A stretch of DNA of 52,295 nt from an uncultured Clostridia bacterium. Lineage in GTDB: Bacteria > Bacillota > Clostridia > Oscillospirales > Ruminococcaceae. Below are positions 22,939 through 31,767 of the stretch, in pieces (within the stretch, counting starts at the first letter, position 1; each line of letters begins with the position of its first letter). Both the position numbers and the translations under genes were made by a program. The notes beneath the pieces are model-generated. The model saw only the letters and a list, made by a program, of their open reading frames with translations, had not been told where the DNA came from and searched no databases. The DNA lies in assembly GCA_947177735.1 (NCBI GenBank), contig CAMWVP010000005.1, positions 1 through 52,295 on the forward strand. The letters run 5' to 3'.

Positions 22939-24428
22939 TTCTTACGTTTAAATATGGGCTCGGCGCGTCTGCCTTTTTCGCGCTTGGCACGCTCCGCGGC
23001 AGACTTTTCCCGCGCCGCGCGGAGGCGGTCCGCTTCTATCTGTTCAAGCTTGGACTTGCTCTTTTCGGCGATATCCAGCAGCATAAGACGGTTATTGAAC
23101 GAGGGCTTGTCAAGCACTATCTCGAACAACGCGTTCAGAAGCTGCTCTGCCTCGTCGTCGCCGCGCACGAAGCCCCTGTCGATAAGCTCGCGCTTGGTTA
23201 TGGCGAGCTGGCTTATCTCGTAGCACTCGCCCGTTTCCATTATCTCGTTGAGCGCCGCAAGGCTCGCGCGGAGCTTGACGGTCTGCTCGGGCTCGTTGTT
23301 GGTCTGTCTCGCGCGGCTGTCGGCTATCTCGCACTGTATCAGATCGCGCAGGTCTGCCGCTCCGAGCTCGCGGATAAGCGCCTTGAGCTCCTTTCTGTCC
23401 TCCGGGATACGCACGTCGTGGTGATATATCAGCCAGCTTATCTCGTCGATCATGTTCTTCGGGAACTCCAGCCTGCGCATAATGCCCTCGGCGAGCAGCC
23501 GTCCGCGCTCTCCGTGACCTTTGAAGTGCCCGTGACCTTTGCTGTCGATAAACATACAGTCTGGCTTTCCGAGGTCGTGAAACAGCATGGTAAAACGGAT
23601 CCCGGGCTCCGGCACGGCATATCCCACCGCCTTGCTGATATGCGTCCATACGTCGAAATCATGATGGCGCGACTGCTGCATAAAGCCGATGCACGGCTCT
23701 ATCTCGGGCAGCACGTACTTCAGTATATCCGCGTTCGTCTCCAGCGCGCGCGCCGCGTATTTTCCCATTACGATGCGCTGCAGCTCCTCGCGGATAGTCT
23801 CGGGCTGCGCGTAGTCGAAGCAAGCGACGTTCGCGCGCATACAGCCGCGGGTCTGCTCCTCGATCTCGTATTCGTCCTCGGAGCAGTATCGGATAGCCTG
23901 CAAAAGGCGCGACGGCTTTATCGTGAAGCTCTTGGACATATCGTAAACGGTCTCGGCGGTCGGCTTGCCGCCCACCTTGACGTTTACGGTGACATTCTCG
24001 CCTATCGCCACGACCTGCTTTATCTCTCCCGTCAGCGCGCCGCGGCCGTCATACGGGTCTATAAGCCCCGACTTGGGCGAGTACGCCATAGCGTTCATCG
24101 TGAAGCCGCGCCGCGCGAGATCCGTTTCGAGATCCTGCGCGTACATTACCCTGTTTCCGACTACCTCCCGGCGGTAGGGCGATACCTGTATTATCATTCC
24201 GACTATTGTCACGAGTATCTCGCCGCGGGACATTCCCTCGTCCGAGATACGGTAATCGCGGAACGCGAACATTATGTCGTTTATCTCCGCGTTCGTCACT
24301 ATATCAAAATCCTGCGGCGATCTGCCGAGGATAAGCTCACGCACGCAAGCCCCGACGACATACGCCTCAAATCCCGCGCTTTCGAGTCGTTCGAGCGCCT
24401 CCGTCACCTGAGACGGTAAAATGATCAT
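22935..24428 (-). CDS. cca: CCA-adding enzyme / poly(A) polymerase family with HD domain
   Basis: 497 residues from the ATG at 24428, chosen because CCGGGAGGAATTTTA precedes it; an upstream in-frame ATG at 24491 lacks a site. Motifs: AYVVGACVRELILGRSPQDFDIVTNA (the nucleotidyltransferase core, with DFD for metal), then RRGFTMNAMAY, GLIDPYDGRGAL, FTIKPSRLLQAIRYC, and an HD hydrolase-like segment TMLFHDLGKPDCM. The C-terminal tail is highly basic (RAAREKSAAERAKREK). It repairs or completes tRNA 3' CCA ends. GACVRE replaces the usual GG-x-VRD, and Asp becomes Glu at the motif end. The kinase gene is translationally coupled downstream. Confidence 0.85.
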   Translation of the reverse strand: MIILPSQVTEALERLESAGFEAYVVGACVRELILGRSPQDFDIVTNAEINDIMFAFRDYRISDEGMSRGEILVTIVGMIIQVSPYRREVVGNRVMYAQDLETDLARRGFTMNAMAYSPKSGLIDPYDGRGALTGEIKQVVAIGENVTVNVKVGGKPTAETVYDMSKSFTIKPSRLLQAIRYCSEDEYEIEEQTRGCMRANVACFDYAQPETIREELQRIVMGKYAARALETNADILKYVLPEIEPCIGFMQQSRHHDFDVWTHISKAVGYAVPEPGIRFTMLFHDLGKPDCMFIDSKGHGHFKGHGERGRLLAEGIMRRLEFPKNMIDEISWLIYHHDVRIPEDRKELKALIRELGAADLRDLIQCEIADSRARQTNNEPEQTVKLRASLAALNEIMETGECYEISQLAITKRELIDRGFVRGDDEAEQLLNALFEIVLDKPSFNNRLMLLDIAEKSKSKLEQIEADRLRAAREKSAAERAKREKGRRAEPIFKRKK

Positions 24429-24596
24429 TAAAATTCCTCCCGGTAATGCAGATGCGTAATAACAATGTCCGCTTTCAGCATAATAACTCATAATAATTAT
24501 ACACTATTTCTCTCCGCAATTCAAGAGAATTTTGCGACTTAATTTTGTACAAAATGACTAATTGGTGAAAACTGCAAAAAATTTTTATAAAAGCAC

Positions 24597-24625
24597 TTGC
24601 ATTTTTGTTGAATATGTTATATAAT
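24597..24625 (+). promoter_or_regulatory. Promoter of the EF-G-like gene
   Basis: TTGCAT and TATAAT with a 17-base spacer, about 80 bases before the ATG at 24706. Confidence 0.7.
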
Positions 24626-24705
24626 ATGAGTAATGAGTTTGCGGAATTTATAAAAGTGTGTATTATTTCTGCATTTCAAAATCAAAAACCGGAGGTACTT
24701 TTCAG

Positions 24706-26721
24706 ATGAAAACATTCAAAGCCGACAACATACGCAACGTTGTCTTAGCAGGTCACGGCGGCAGCGGCAAGACCGCGCTCGCGGAAGCTATGCTCTTCAA
24801 GTGCGGTTTGACCGACAGGATGGGAAACACCGCCGAGGGCAATACCGTATGTGATTTCGACGCGGAGGAGATCAAGCGCAAGATCTCGATCAACGCGTCT
24901 ATTGCCAATATGACCTGGAACGACACTAAGATCAACGTTATCGACGCTCCCGGTCAGTTTGATTTTGTGGGCGGTATGTATGAGGGTATGCGCGCGGCGG
25001 AAAGCGTCATAATCACCGTAAACGGCAAGGACGGCGTCTGCCCCGGAACGATAAAGTCCTATCAGCTCGCTGCCAAGCAGGGTAAGGCTTGTATGATGGC
25101 CGTGACCTGTATGGAGGTCGAAAACAGCGACTTCTACCGTGTTTTCACTCAGATGAAGACCGTTTTCGGTCCGTCCGTATGCCCGATAGTAGTTCCGTAT
25201 GACAAAAACGGTCCCGTGGAGGCTTACATAAACCTCCTGACCATGAAAGCGTATAAGTACGACAAGAAGGGCGTTCCCACCGAGGTAGAGATGCCCGCGT
25301 CCGAGAACCGCATCGCGGGACTGCGAGCGGCAATGGCGGAGGCAGTCGCGGAAACCAACGAGGAGTTTATGGACAAGTTCTTCATGGAAGAGGAGTTCAC
25401 TCAGGATGAGCTTGTAAAGGGTATTCACGACGGCGTTGCGAACGGAACGATAACTCCCGTTGTCTGCTGCGCCAACGATACGCTCTCGGGCGTTGATATG
25501 CTGCTTGAGGCAGTGACGAGAATGCTTCCCTCGCCAAACGAGAGAAAGCTCGAAACTATTGACGGCGCTCCTGCCGATTATGATGAAAACAAGCCTTTCA
25601 AGGGCGTTATATTCAAGACGGTTGCCGACCCGTTCGTAGGCAAGATCAGCTATGTAAAGGTAGTTCAGGGCAAACTGACCGCTAAGTCCGTTCCCGTTTC
25701 GACATCGGGCGCGGAGTTGCGGTTCGGCAAGCTCGTGACCGTCTGCGGCAAGAAGCAGGAGGAGGTTGCCGAGGTATTGGCGGGAGACCTGTGCGCTGTG
25801 ACAAAAATGGAAGCGAACACCGGCGATACCATCTGCGATCCCGCCGATACAAAAGCGCTGGCGGGAATGGAATTCCCGAGGGCATGCTATTTCAGAACGC
25901 TCAAGCTCATCCGCGGCGGCGACGAGGGCAAGCTCTCCACCGCGATAAAGCGTCTGCTCGAGGAGGACAGAACGCTCGAATACGTTCACAATCACGAAAC
26001 TCACGAGCGTATGATCGGGGGCTTAGGCGAACAGCATCTGGACGTTACGGCGGCTAAGCTCAAGGCGAAATTCGGTCTCGATGTGGAAATGGTCGCTCCG
26101 CAGGTAGCGTACCGCGAGGCTATCCGCAAGAAGGTCACTATCGAGAGCAAATACAAGAAACAGTCGGGCGGTCACGGTCAGTACGGTCACGTTAAGATCG
26201 AGTTTGAGCCGTATGACGGCGACGATCTGGTATTCGAGGAGAAGATCTTCGGCGGCTCCGTTCCCAAGAACTTCTTCCCGGCTATCGAAAAGGGCTTGCA
26301 GGAGGCTGCGGAAAAAGGCTCTATCGGCGGTTATCCCGTTGTGCGCCTTAAGGCGACGCTGCTCGACGGAAGCTATCACCCCGTAGACAGCTCGGAAATG
26401 GCGTTCAAGACTGCCGCTTCCATGGCGTTCAAGGATTGTATGAAGATCGCCGAGCCGTATCTGCTCGAGCCGATCCAGAGCCTGAAGGTGCTCGTTCCGG
26501 ACGACAAGCAGGGCGACGTTATGAGCGTACTGTCAAAGCGCCGCGGCTCGGTTCTCGGAATGAACAGCATGGGCGACGGTATGACCGAGCTTACCGCCGA
26601 GGCTCCCGAAGCGGAAATGCTCGACTTCGCGCTGGTTCTCCGTCAGATCACACAGGGTCTGGGCGAGTTCTCGGCTGAATTCGCGAGATACGAAATGGCA
26701 GCCGCGGCTGCCGCAAAGTAA
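24706..26721 (+). CDS. EF-G-like translational GTPase paralogue with degenerate G motifs
   Basis: 671 residues, ATG at 24706 behind GGAGGTACTTTTCAG. It has the full EF-G domain order (GTPase, II, III, IV, V), with GGLGEQHLDVTAAKLK, KYKKQSGGHGQYGHVKIEFEP and GYPVVRLKATLLDGSYHPVDSS. The P-loop GHGGSGKT is intact. G3, normally DTPGHVDF, is DAPGQFDF (Q84 in place of the catalytic His). G4, normally NKMD, reads TCME at 134-137. It is therefore a paralogue of the kind annotated as EF-G-like, not the main fusA. It has a strong promoter and terminator of its own. It may bind the ribosome without normal GTP turnover; the function of such paralogues is not settled. Confidence 0.9.
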   Translation: MKTFKADNIRNVVLAGHGGSGKTALAEAMLFKCGLTDRMGNTAEGNTVCDFDAEEIKRKISINASIANMTWNDTKINVIDAPGQFDFVGGMYEGMRAAESVIITVNGKDGVCPGTIKSYQLAAKQGKACMMAVTCMEVENSDFYRVFTQMKTVFGPSVCPIVVPYDKNGPVEAYINLLTMKAYKYDKKGVPTEVEMPASENRIAGLRAAMAEAVAETNEEFMDKFFMEEEFTQDELVKGIHDGVANGTITPVVCCANDTLSGVDMLLEAVTRMLPSPNERKLETIDGAPADYDENKPFKGVIFKTVADPFVGKISYVKVVQGKLTAKSVPVSTSGAELRFGKLVTVCGKKQEEVAEVLAGDLCAVTKMEANTGDTICDPADTKALAGMEFPRACYFRTLKLIRGGDEGKLSTAIKRLLEEDRTLEYVHNHETHERMIGGLGEQHLDVTAAKLKAKFGLDVEMVAPQVAYREAIRKKVTIESKYKKQSGGHGQYGHVKIEFEPYDGDDLVFEEKIFGGSVPKNFFPAIEKGLQEAAEKGSIGGYPVVRLKATLLDGSYHPVDSSEMAFKTAASMAFKDCMKIAEPYLLEPIQSLKVLVPDDKQGDVMSVLSKRRGSVLGMNSMGDGMTELTAEAPEAEMLDFALVLRQITQGLGEFSAEFARYEMAAAAAAK

Positions 26722-26750
26722 CGGCTCGGTTTAGAGCGAGTTCACATTTT

Positions 26751-26777
26751 TCGGCGTCGGAAATCGGCGCCGATTTT
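26751..26777 (+). terminator. Terminator of the EF-G-like gene
   Basis: GC-rich stem TCGGCG / CGCCGA with a loop and TTTTG, 30 bases after the stop codon. Confidence 0.65.
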
Positions 26778-26792
26778 GTGATAACAGAGCTC

Positions 26793-26977
26793 AGAGCCTG
26801 TTTAGTATCTCGACGCGCACAGATCACGCAGCGGATTTTTCGCCAAACGACGGCAATTTTTTGCAGACATACTGTATGTACGCATTATGCCTTCGGCAAA
26901 ACGCTCAAGAAAAATTGCCTAAGTGTGGCGGAAAAGACACAAGTGAGATGTGTGTGGCGAGATACTAAACAGGCTCT
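26793..26977. repeat. MITE-like element with long inverted repeats
   Basis: A 185-bp palindromic element. The ends are perfect inverted repeats AGAGCCTGTTTAGTATCTCG / CGAGATACTAAACAGGCTCT, and imperfect complementarity continues inward for ~70 bases on each side. It has no convincing coding sequence. It lies between the EF-G-like terminator and the promoter of the chemotaxis receptor. Target-site duplications are not obvious. Non-autonomous transposon derivatives have this form; it could also act as a large RNA hairpin. It accounts for most of the gene-free stretch 26722-27094. Confidence 0.75.
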
Positions 26978-26997
26978 TAAAATTTTCCAAAAAAATA

Positions 26998-27026
26998 TTG
27001 ACATTTAGCGCAAAATGTGCTATTCT
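26998..27026 (+). promoter_or_regulatory. Promoter of the chemotaxis receptor with a palindrome in its spacer
   Basis: TTGACA and TATTCT with a 17-base spacer. The spacer carries the near-palindrome AGCGCA-AAA-TGTGCT, which could be an operator. It begins 20 bases after the MITE-like element. Confidence 0.65.
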
Positions 27027-27094
27027 ATAAATAGCGGTTTTATTTGGTTAAATTGCAAAGCCGACTATTTTTTTGGTGAAAGAGGTTGACCAAA

Positions 27095-29392
27095 GTGGAA
27101 AAAGCGAAAAGATCTATCAAAGGCAAAATCCTGCTTGTGAGCCTGCTTCTTATGTTGGCGCTTATTCTCAATGTGACGGCGGGCATTATAGTACAGTATG
27201 TCCAGACCGAAAAAAATGTTGAGTCTATGCTGAGCGAAAATCTGGACAGCGCTTCAACGCTTGTTGAAAGCGGACTAAACAATATTACTGTTCTGGTAAT
27301 GGATCACGCAAACGACTACGAATTCTGGAACGGAACTGCCGAGGAAAAGACTGCTCATGCGCAGCAGGTAGCGTCCTATGACGACAACGTGAACAACCTG
27401 ATATTTATGGACAGCGAGGGCACGTTCTATAACGGCGAAATTCCGCAGAGCGTTGTTTCTGCTCTGAAAAGTGCGTCGGTAGTTATGACGACCCCCGCGG
27501 ATGCGAATTCAAGCTTCTACCTCGGCGCTAAGAGAGCCGACGGCGGAATCCTCTGCTCGGAGATGAAAGCCTCCAAGCTGTCGACGATTCTTGCCGGAAG
27601 CGCTTGCGATACGTTCATTCTTGCAAATAACGGAACTGTTATTGCGTCGGCAGTTAAAAACAACACCCCGATAACAAATTATTCCCAATATGTGCAGAAG
27701 TCCGGCGCGCGCACTGTCGATACCGCTCCGCAGGGCAACAGCGGAGACCGCCATTGCTTTGCTGCTGAGGCTATCGACGGTACGGACGGTTGGACGGTAC
27801 TTATAAGCGCGAAGTCCGGCAATTACTACAACAGCGTGGTGACGGCTTTCTGGGTAAACGCGGTGGTTATCATTCTGATGATCGCGATGATAGTGCTGGT
27901 GCTCATCTTTGTTACAAAGATTGTTATCAAACCGCTTGACGCTGTACGCAGCAAAATATCCGCAATGGCACAGGGCGAGCTTTCGGGCGACAGTATCAAG
28001 GTTCGCACCGATGACGAGCTCGGTCAGCTCTCCAAGGCGGTAAACGGCATGGCAGACTACAACCGCAACATAATCAAGGATATTCAATACTACGCCGAGG
28101 AGATCGCCAAGCAGAACCTCTGCGTTAGACCGAACGCGCAGTATGTGGGCGACTATGTGCCCGTAAAGAACGCGCTTGAGAGCATCGTCGAGTCGATGAG
28201 CGAGGTAGTACGCAACATTGAAAGCGCGGGGCGCGAGGTAAGCACCAGTTCCGCTCAGATGTCGTCCAACTCCGCGGTTCTCTCGCAGGCTGCATCTCAG
28301 GAGGCGAACACCGTTTCGGAGCTTAACGACAGCCTTCACAGTGTTCACGATCAGATCAACAGCAACGCCGAAAAGGCTGTAAAGGCGCGCAGTATGACGG
28401 AGGAGACCGTTGCTGCTATGAATATGGGCAGCGAAAAGATGTCGAGAATGCTCGATGCAATGCGCGAGATCAACAACACATCTTCTGAGATCGCAAACAT
28501 CATCAAAACCATTCAGGATATCTCGTTCCAGACGAACATACTTTCGCTCAACGCGTCCATTGAGGCGGCAAGAGCGGGAGTAGCAGGCAAGGGATTTGCG
28601 GTCGTTGCGGGCGAGGTAGGCAGTCTCGCTAACAAGACCGCCGAAGCTGCCAAGTCAACGACGGGACTTATTGAGACCTCTCTCAGGGCAGTGGAGCACG
28701 GTACAGTCATCGCGAACGAGAGTGCAGAAATGCTCAATATGATCGTCGGCAAAGCGGGCGAGTCCGCTAAGGTGGTCGAGGAGATCGCCGACGCGTCCAC
28801 TCAGCAGGCAGAGTCCATCAAACAGGTGCTTGACGGCATGAACAACATTTCCGTCATGGTACACCAGGTCAGCGAATCCGCGAGAGAGTGTGCGGATTCG
28901 TCCGAGCTGCTCGCTTCGCAGTCCGCAATGCTGCATGATACCGTTGACAAATTCGTAATTGACGGCAGTTCCAAGGCTTCCAAGCCCGCCGCAAGCGCGC
29001 CCAAGGCTCCCGCGGCTACTTCGACCTCGGCTCCCAAGCCCGTGTCGAAGCCGGCGTCCAAGCCCTCGACCAAGCAAGCTTCGAGTGCTCCAAAGAGAAC
29101 TATCAGCCTTCCCGACGACGAGCCCGTAAAGGCGTCGACCCCGTCTGCTCCGGCTTCATCCAAGGCGGCGGCACCTAAGCCTGCACCCAAGCCCGCTGCA
29201 CCTGCTCCAAAACCTGCCGCACCTGCTCCCAAGCCGGCGGCGGCTGCAAGACCTGCGGCGGCTAAGCCCGTTATCAGGCTTGACGATGACGAAGCTCCCG
29301 CACCCGCACCCACGGCAAGCGGCAAGGTGGTCTCCAAGGCTACTATGCAGCCCGTTAAGCACACTATCCATCTGGACAACAACAAGTACTAA
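27095..29392 (+). CDS. Methyl-accepting chemotaxis protein with a low-complexity C-terminal tail
   Basis: 765 residues from the GTG at 27095, which has AAAGAGG nine bases upstream; the TTG at 27086 sits directly on that site and is rejected. TM1 is near residues 12-36, an extracytoplasmic sensor spans ~37-245, TM2 is [20 protein letters not shown], and a HAMP follows ([19 protein letters not shown]). The signalling hairpin has [23 protein letters not shown] with [15 protein letters not shown]. After ~residue 625 comes a ~140-residue Ala/Pro/Lys/Ser tail holding three related short motifs ([27 protein letters not shown]), the last at the extreme C-terminus. That tail is unusual for the family. 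Confidence 0.93.
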   Translation: MEKAKRSIKGKILLVSLLLMLALILNVTAGIIVQYVQTEKNVESMLSENLDSASTLVESGLNNITVLVMDHANDYEFWNGTAEEKTAHAQQVASYDDNVNNLIFMDSEGTFYNGEIPQSVVSALKSASVVMTTPADANSSFYLGAKRADGGILCSEMKASKLSTILAGSACDTFILANNGTVIASAVKNNTPITNYSQYVQKSGARTVDTAPQGNSGDRHCFAAEAIDGTDGWTVLISAKSGNYYNSVVTAFWVNAVVIILMIAMIVLVLIFVTKIVIKPLDAVRSKISAMAQGELSGDSIKVRTDDELGQLSKAVNGMADYNRNIIKDIQYYAEEIAKQNLCVRPNAQYVGDYVPVKNALESIVESMSEVVRNIESAGREVSTSSAQMSSNSAVLSQAASQEANTVSELNDSLHSVHDQINSNAEKAVKARSMTEETVAAMNMGSEKMSRMLDAMREINNTSSEIANIIKTIQDISFQTNILSLNASIEAARAGVAGKGFAVVAGEVGSLANKTAEAAKSTTGLIETSLRAVEHGTVIANESAEMLNMIVGKAGESAKVVEEIADASTQQAESIKQVLDGMNNISVMVHQVSESARECADSSELLASQSAMLHDTVDKFVIDGSSKASKPAASAPKAPAATSTSAPKPVSKPASKPSTKQASSAPKRTISLPDDEPVKASTPSAPASSKAAAPKPAPKPAAPAPKPAAPAPKPAAAARPAAAKPVIRLDDDEAPAPAPTASGKVVSKATMQPVKHTIHLDNNKY

Positions 29393-29399
29393 AATCATT

Positions 29400-29428
29400 C
29401 CGCTGTCGGAGACGGCAGCGGGATTTTT
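29400..29428 (+). terminator. Terminator of the chemotaxis receptor gene
   Basis: Stem CCGCTG / CAGCGG with a ten-base loop and TTTTT, eight bases after the stop. Confidence 0.75.
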
Positions 29429-29459
29429 GTAAACAAATCAAATATTCAGGAGGAAAACT

Positions 29460-30497
29460 ATGAGCGTTGAATGTAAAGAATTCGGCTATTTCCAAGGTTA
29501 TCGCTGCCATTTGGTAACGCTGAAAAACAAGAAAGGACTGTCTGCGTCGTTTACCGACCTCGGCGCTGCCGTTCAGTCGCTGTTCGTTCCCGATAAGGAC
29601 GGGAATCTTGCGGACGTAGTGCTCGGCTATGATACTCTCGAGGAGTACGTCAAGGGCGATTCCTGTCACGGCGCGACCATAGGACGGTACGCCAACAGGA
29701 TAGGCGGCGCGAAGTTCACGCTGAACGGCACCGAGTACAGGCTCTCCGAGAACGACCACGGCAACTCCCTGCACGGTGGCGAGTTCGGCTACAACAAGCG
29801 TCTGTGGACGATAGAGAGCACCGCGGACGGCAGCGAGCCCGCTGTTACCTTCGGACTGACAAGCCCCGACGGCGAGGAGCACTTCCCGGGCACCGTCAAG
29901 ATGACCGTCCGCTTCACGCTGCTTGAGAACGGTCTGTCTATCCGCTACAACGCCGTTTCCGACAAGGACACCATATTCAACCTCACCAACCACTCCTACT
30001 TTAACCTAAAGGGCGAGGGCAGCGGCGATATAAAGGATCATATCGTGCAGATAAACGCGTCCAAATACACACCCGTGGACGATCTGCTCATTCCGACGGG
30101 CGTTACGGCGTATGTAACCGGCACCGCGTTTGATTTCCAAGCTCCCAAGCGCGTCGGCGAGGATATGGACAACAAGCGCCTGCCGGACGGCTACGACCAC
30201 AACTTCGTGCTCGGCGAGGACAAGCAGATGCGCACCGCTGCCGTTGTCAGCGAGCCGACTACCGGACGCGTGATGACCGTCTGCACCGACAAGCCCGCTA
30301 TCCAGTTCTATATCGGTATCGGACTGAAGGGCGAAAAGGGCAAGAGCGGTCACAAGTACAAGAAATACGCTGGTCTGTGCCTCGAAAGCCAGTTCTGCCC
30401 CGACTCTCCCAACAAGCCGCAGTTCGGAAGCTGCGTGCTCAAGGCGGGCGAGGAGTACTGTTACACCACGACCTACACATTCTCCGCCAACTCATAA
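29460..30497 (+). CDS. galM: Aldose 1-epimerase
   Basis: 345 residues, ATG behind CAGGAGGAAAACT. Typical motifs in order: TIGRYANRIGGAKFTLNG, GNSLHGGEFGYNKRLW with the catalytic His, LTNHSYFNLKGEG, GYDHNFVL and CLESQFCPDSPN. It interconverts alpha and beta forms of galactose, glucose and other sugars; the normal length is ~340. It has its own terminator. The weak site in the gap after the receptor terminator suggests it may have a separate promoter, which I could not place. Confidence 0.93.
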   Translation: MSVECKEFGYFQGYRCHLVTLKNKKGLSASFTDLGAAVQSLFVPDKDGNLADVVLGYDTLEEYVKGDSCHGATIGRYANRIGGAKFTLNGTEYRLSENDHGNSLHGGEFGYNKRLWTIESTADGSEPAVTFGLTSPDGEEHFPGTVKMTVRFTLLENGLSIRYNAVSDKDTIFNLTNHSYFNLKGEGSGDIKDHIVQINASKYTPVDDLLIPTGVTAYVTGTAFDFQAPKRVGEDMDNKRLPDGYDHNFVLGEDKQMRTAAVVSEPTTGRVMTVCTDKPAIQFYIGIGLKGEKGKSGHKYKKYAGLCLESQFCPDSPNKPQFGSCVLKAGEEYCYTTTYTFSANS

Positions 30498-30504
30498 GAA
30501 AACA

Positions 30505-30537
30505 AAATCTCCGTTCGCAAGGGAACGGAGATTTTTT
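30505..30537 (+). terminator. Terminator of galM
   Basis: Stem AAATCTCCGTT / AACGGAGATTT with loop CGCAAGGG-like and T run, eight bases after the galM stop. Confidence 0.88.
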
Positions 30538-30580
30538 ATGCAAGCGGGCGCGTATGTGGCTTTGACGCCCGTAGTTGCCT

Positions 30581-31477
30581 TTACAGGGTATCCTTCGCGG
30601 GCTCCGCGTCGACGGTGCACTCCTTATCGCACTTCTGCGCGAGAGTTACCGTGCCGCTCACGAGGCTTACGGAGACCTTATGCTTGTTGCCGCCGCCAAA
30701 CTCGCCGCTGGTGCCCTTGCCGAGGTTCATAAACATTCCGCGCTCGTTGCCGAGGTCGGTCTTGACCAGCCCCGAAACGCCGTCGAACTTCACGTCCGCG
30801 CCGCTCTCGTCGGGGAATGAAACGTTGACGATTCCGCTCACCGCGCCGATCTTGAGATCGCCGCTCCAGTCGTCGTAGGTCACGTCAACAGTGCCCGAGG
30901 TGACGTTGATATCGCCCTCGCCGCCTGCGCCGATGTACTCCGTTTTGCCCGATACCGAGCAGATCGAGAACTTGTCAGCCTTGTACCCGTCAACGGAAAC
31001 TCTGCCCGAAACGGTGTTTATCTTGAGCAGGCGTGCCGTGCCGCCGGTGGGATCGCTTACGCAAATGCTGCCCGAAGCGGACTTTATCCTGACCTCCTCG
31101 AAGAACGCGCGAACGACAATGTCGCCGGAGGCGGTGTTCAGGTCGAACTTCTGCGCGGTAACGCTTTCATCGGTGATCTCCACGCCGCCGCTTGCCGTGT
31201 TGACGGTGATAGCCGCGTAGAGCTTTTTCGGCAGGAAAACCGTTATCGAGTAGTTCTCCTTGGGCTTAGCGCGGAAAAAGCTGAAGCTCGCTTTCTCCTT
31301 GAGGGTGAGCTTCTTTCCGCACAGCACAGCGCAGAATTCGGGCTTGTCGTTGGGGTTCTCATACTCGGCGGAGATGCCGCTCTCGTCGGTGGAAAGCACC
31401 TTGATCGGCGCTCCGAGCGAGCTCACCTCAACCTCGTCGATATCGTTTGTAAACTTGTAGATCTGCTTTTCAGCCAT
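30581..31477 (-). CDS. DUF4097-family beta-repeat protein
   Basis: 298 residues, ATG at 31477 behind GAGAGGAGAATAGACA. The protein is built from short repeated strands with alternating Val, Asp, Gly and Ser (ITVNTASGGVEI, IKSASGSICVSD, INTVSGRVSVDGY, VSGIVNVSFPDESG), the pattern of the DUF4097 beta-solenoid domain. No signal peptide or membrane helix is present, so it is probably cytoplasmic. It is the distal gene of the PadR operon. The function of DUF4097 proteins is unknown; a sensory or scaffold role has been suggested by their association with anti-sigma or PadR systems. Confidence 0.85.
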   Translation of the reverse strand: MAEKQIYKFTNDIDEVEVSSLGAPIKVLSTDESGISAEYENPNDKPEFCAVLCGKKLTLKEKASFSFFRAKPKENYSITVFLPKKLYAAITVNTASGGVEITDESVTAQKFDLNTASGDIVVRAFFEEVRIKSASGSICVSDPTGGTARLLKINTVSGRVSVDGYKADKFSICSVSGKTEYIGAGGEGDINVTSGTVDVTYDDWSGDLKIGAVSGIVNVSFPDESGADVKFDGVSGLVKTDLGNERGMFMNLGKGTSGEFGGGNKHKVSVSLVSGTVTLAQKCDKECTVDAEPAKDTL

Positions 31478-31494
31478 TGTCTATTCTCCTCTCG

Positions 31495-31662
31495 TTAGTG
31501 TACTTTTTGTTTTCTTGTGAATGTATTATTCACAAATCCGGGCGAAAAAACTCTCCTTACGCGGATAGCGCGTTTGATGTCCTTTTCCGCCAGCTCCGTA
31601 ATGCTGAGACCTTTAGGGGTACTGATGCTGAACCGTATGCTTGTAAAATGCAGCTTTTTCAT
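31495..31662 (-). CDS. Small basic protein within the PadR operon
   Basis: 55 residues, too short for usual gene callers. ATG at 31662 is preceded by AAAGGAGCATTTGACT. It starts MKKLHFTSIRFSIST, continues KGLSITELAEKDIKRAIRV and ends RKQKVH; the middle could form one amphipathic helix with a basic face. The stop lies 18 bases before the next start. It fills the gap 31478-31767 between the two DUF4097 genes and is on the same strand, so it is likely co-transcribed. No family is recognised. The remainder of the gap holds a loose inverted repeat AGCGGAGA / TCTCCGCT. Confidence 0.6.
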   Translation of the reverse strand: MKKLHFTSIRFSISTPKGLSITELAEKDIKRAIRVRRVFSPGFVNNTFTRKQKVH

Positions 31663-31767
31663 AGTCAAATGCTCCTTTATATTGTTAAAAGCGGAGACCG
31701 TGGAGGATCGAGATCGACAACATTGGCAAACTTTGTTTGGGGAAAGCGATCTCCGCTCAACAATCTG

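Noticed and set aside
24745-26004. Long open minus-strand frame (~419 codons) opposite the EF-G-like gene
   Set aside because: It mirrors the coding frame of a clear EF-G family protein and has no ribosome site; codon bias of the real gene explains the open antisense frame.
26722-27094. Plus-strand ORF of ~76 codons across the MITE-like element
   Set aside because: It covers both inverted repeats, lacks a ribosome site, and is explained by the palindrome.
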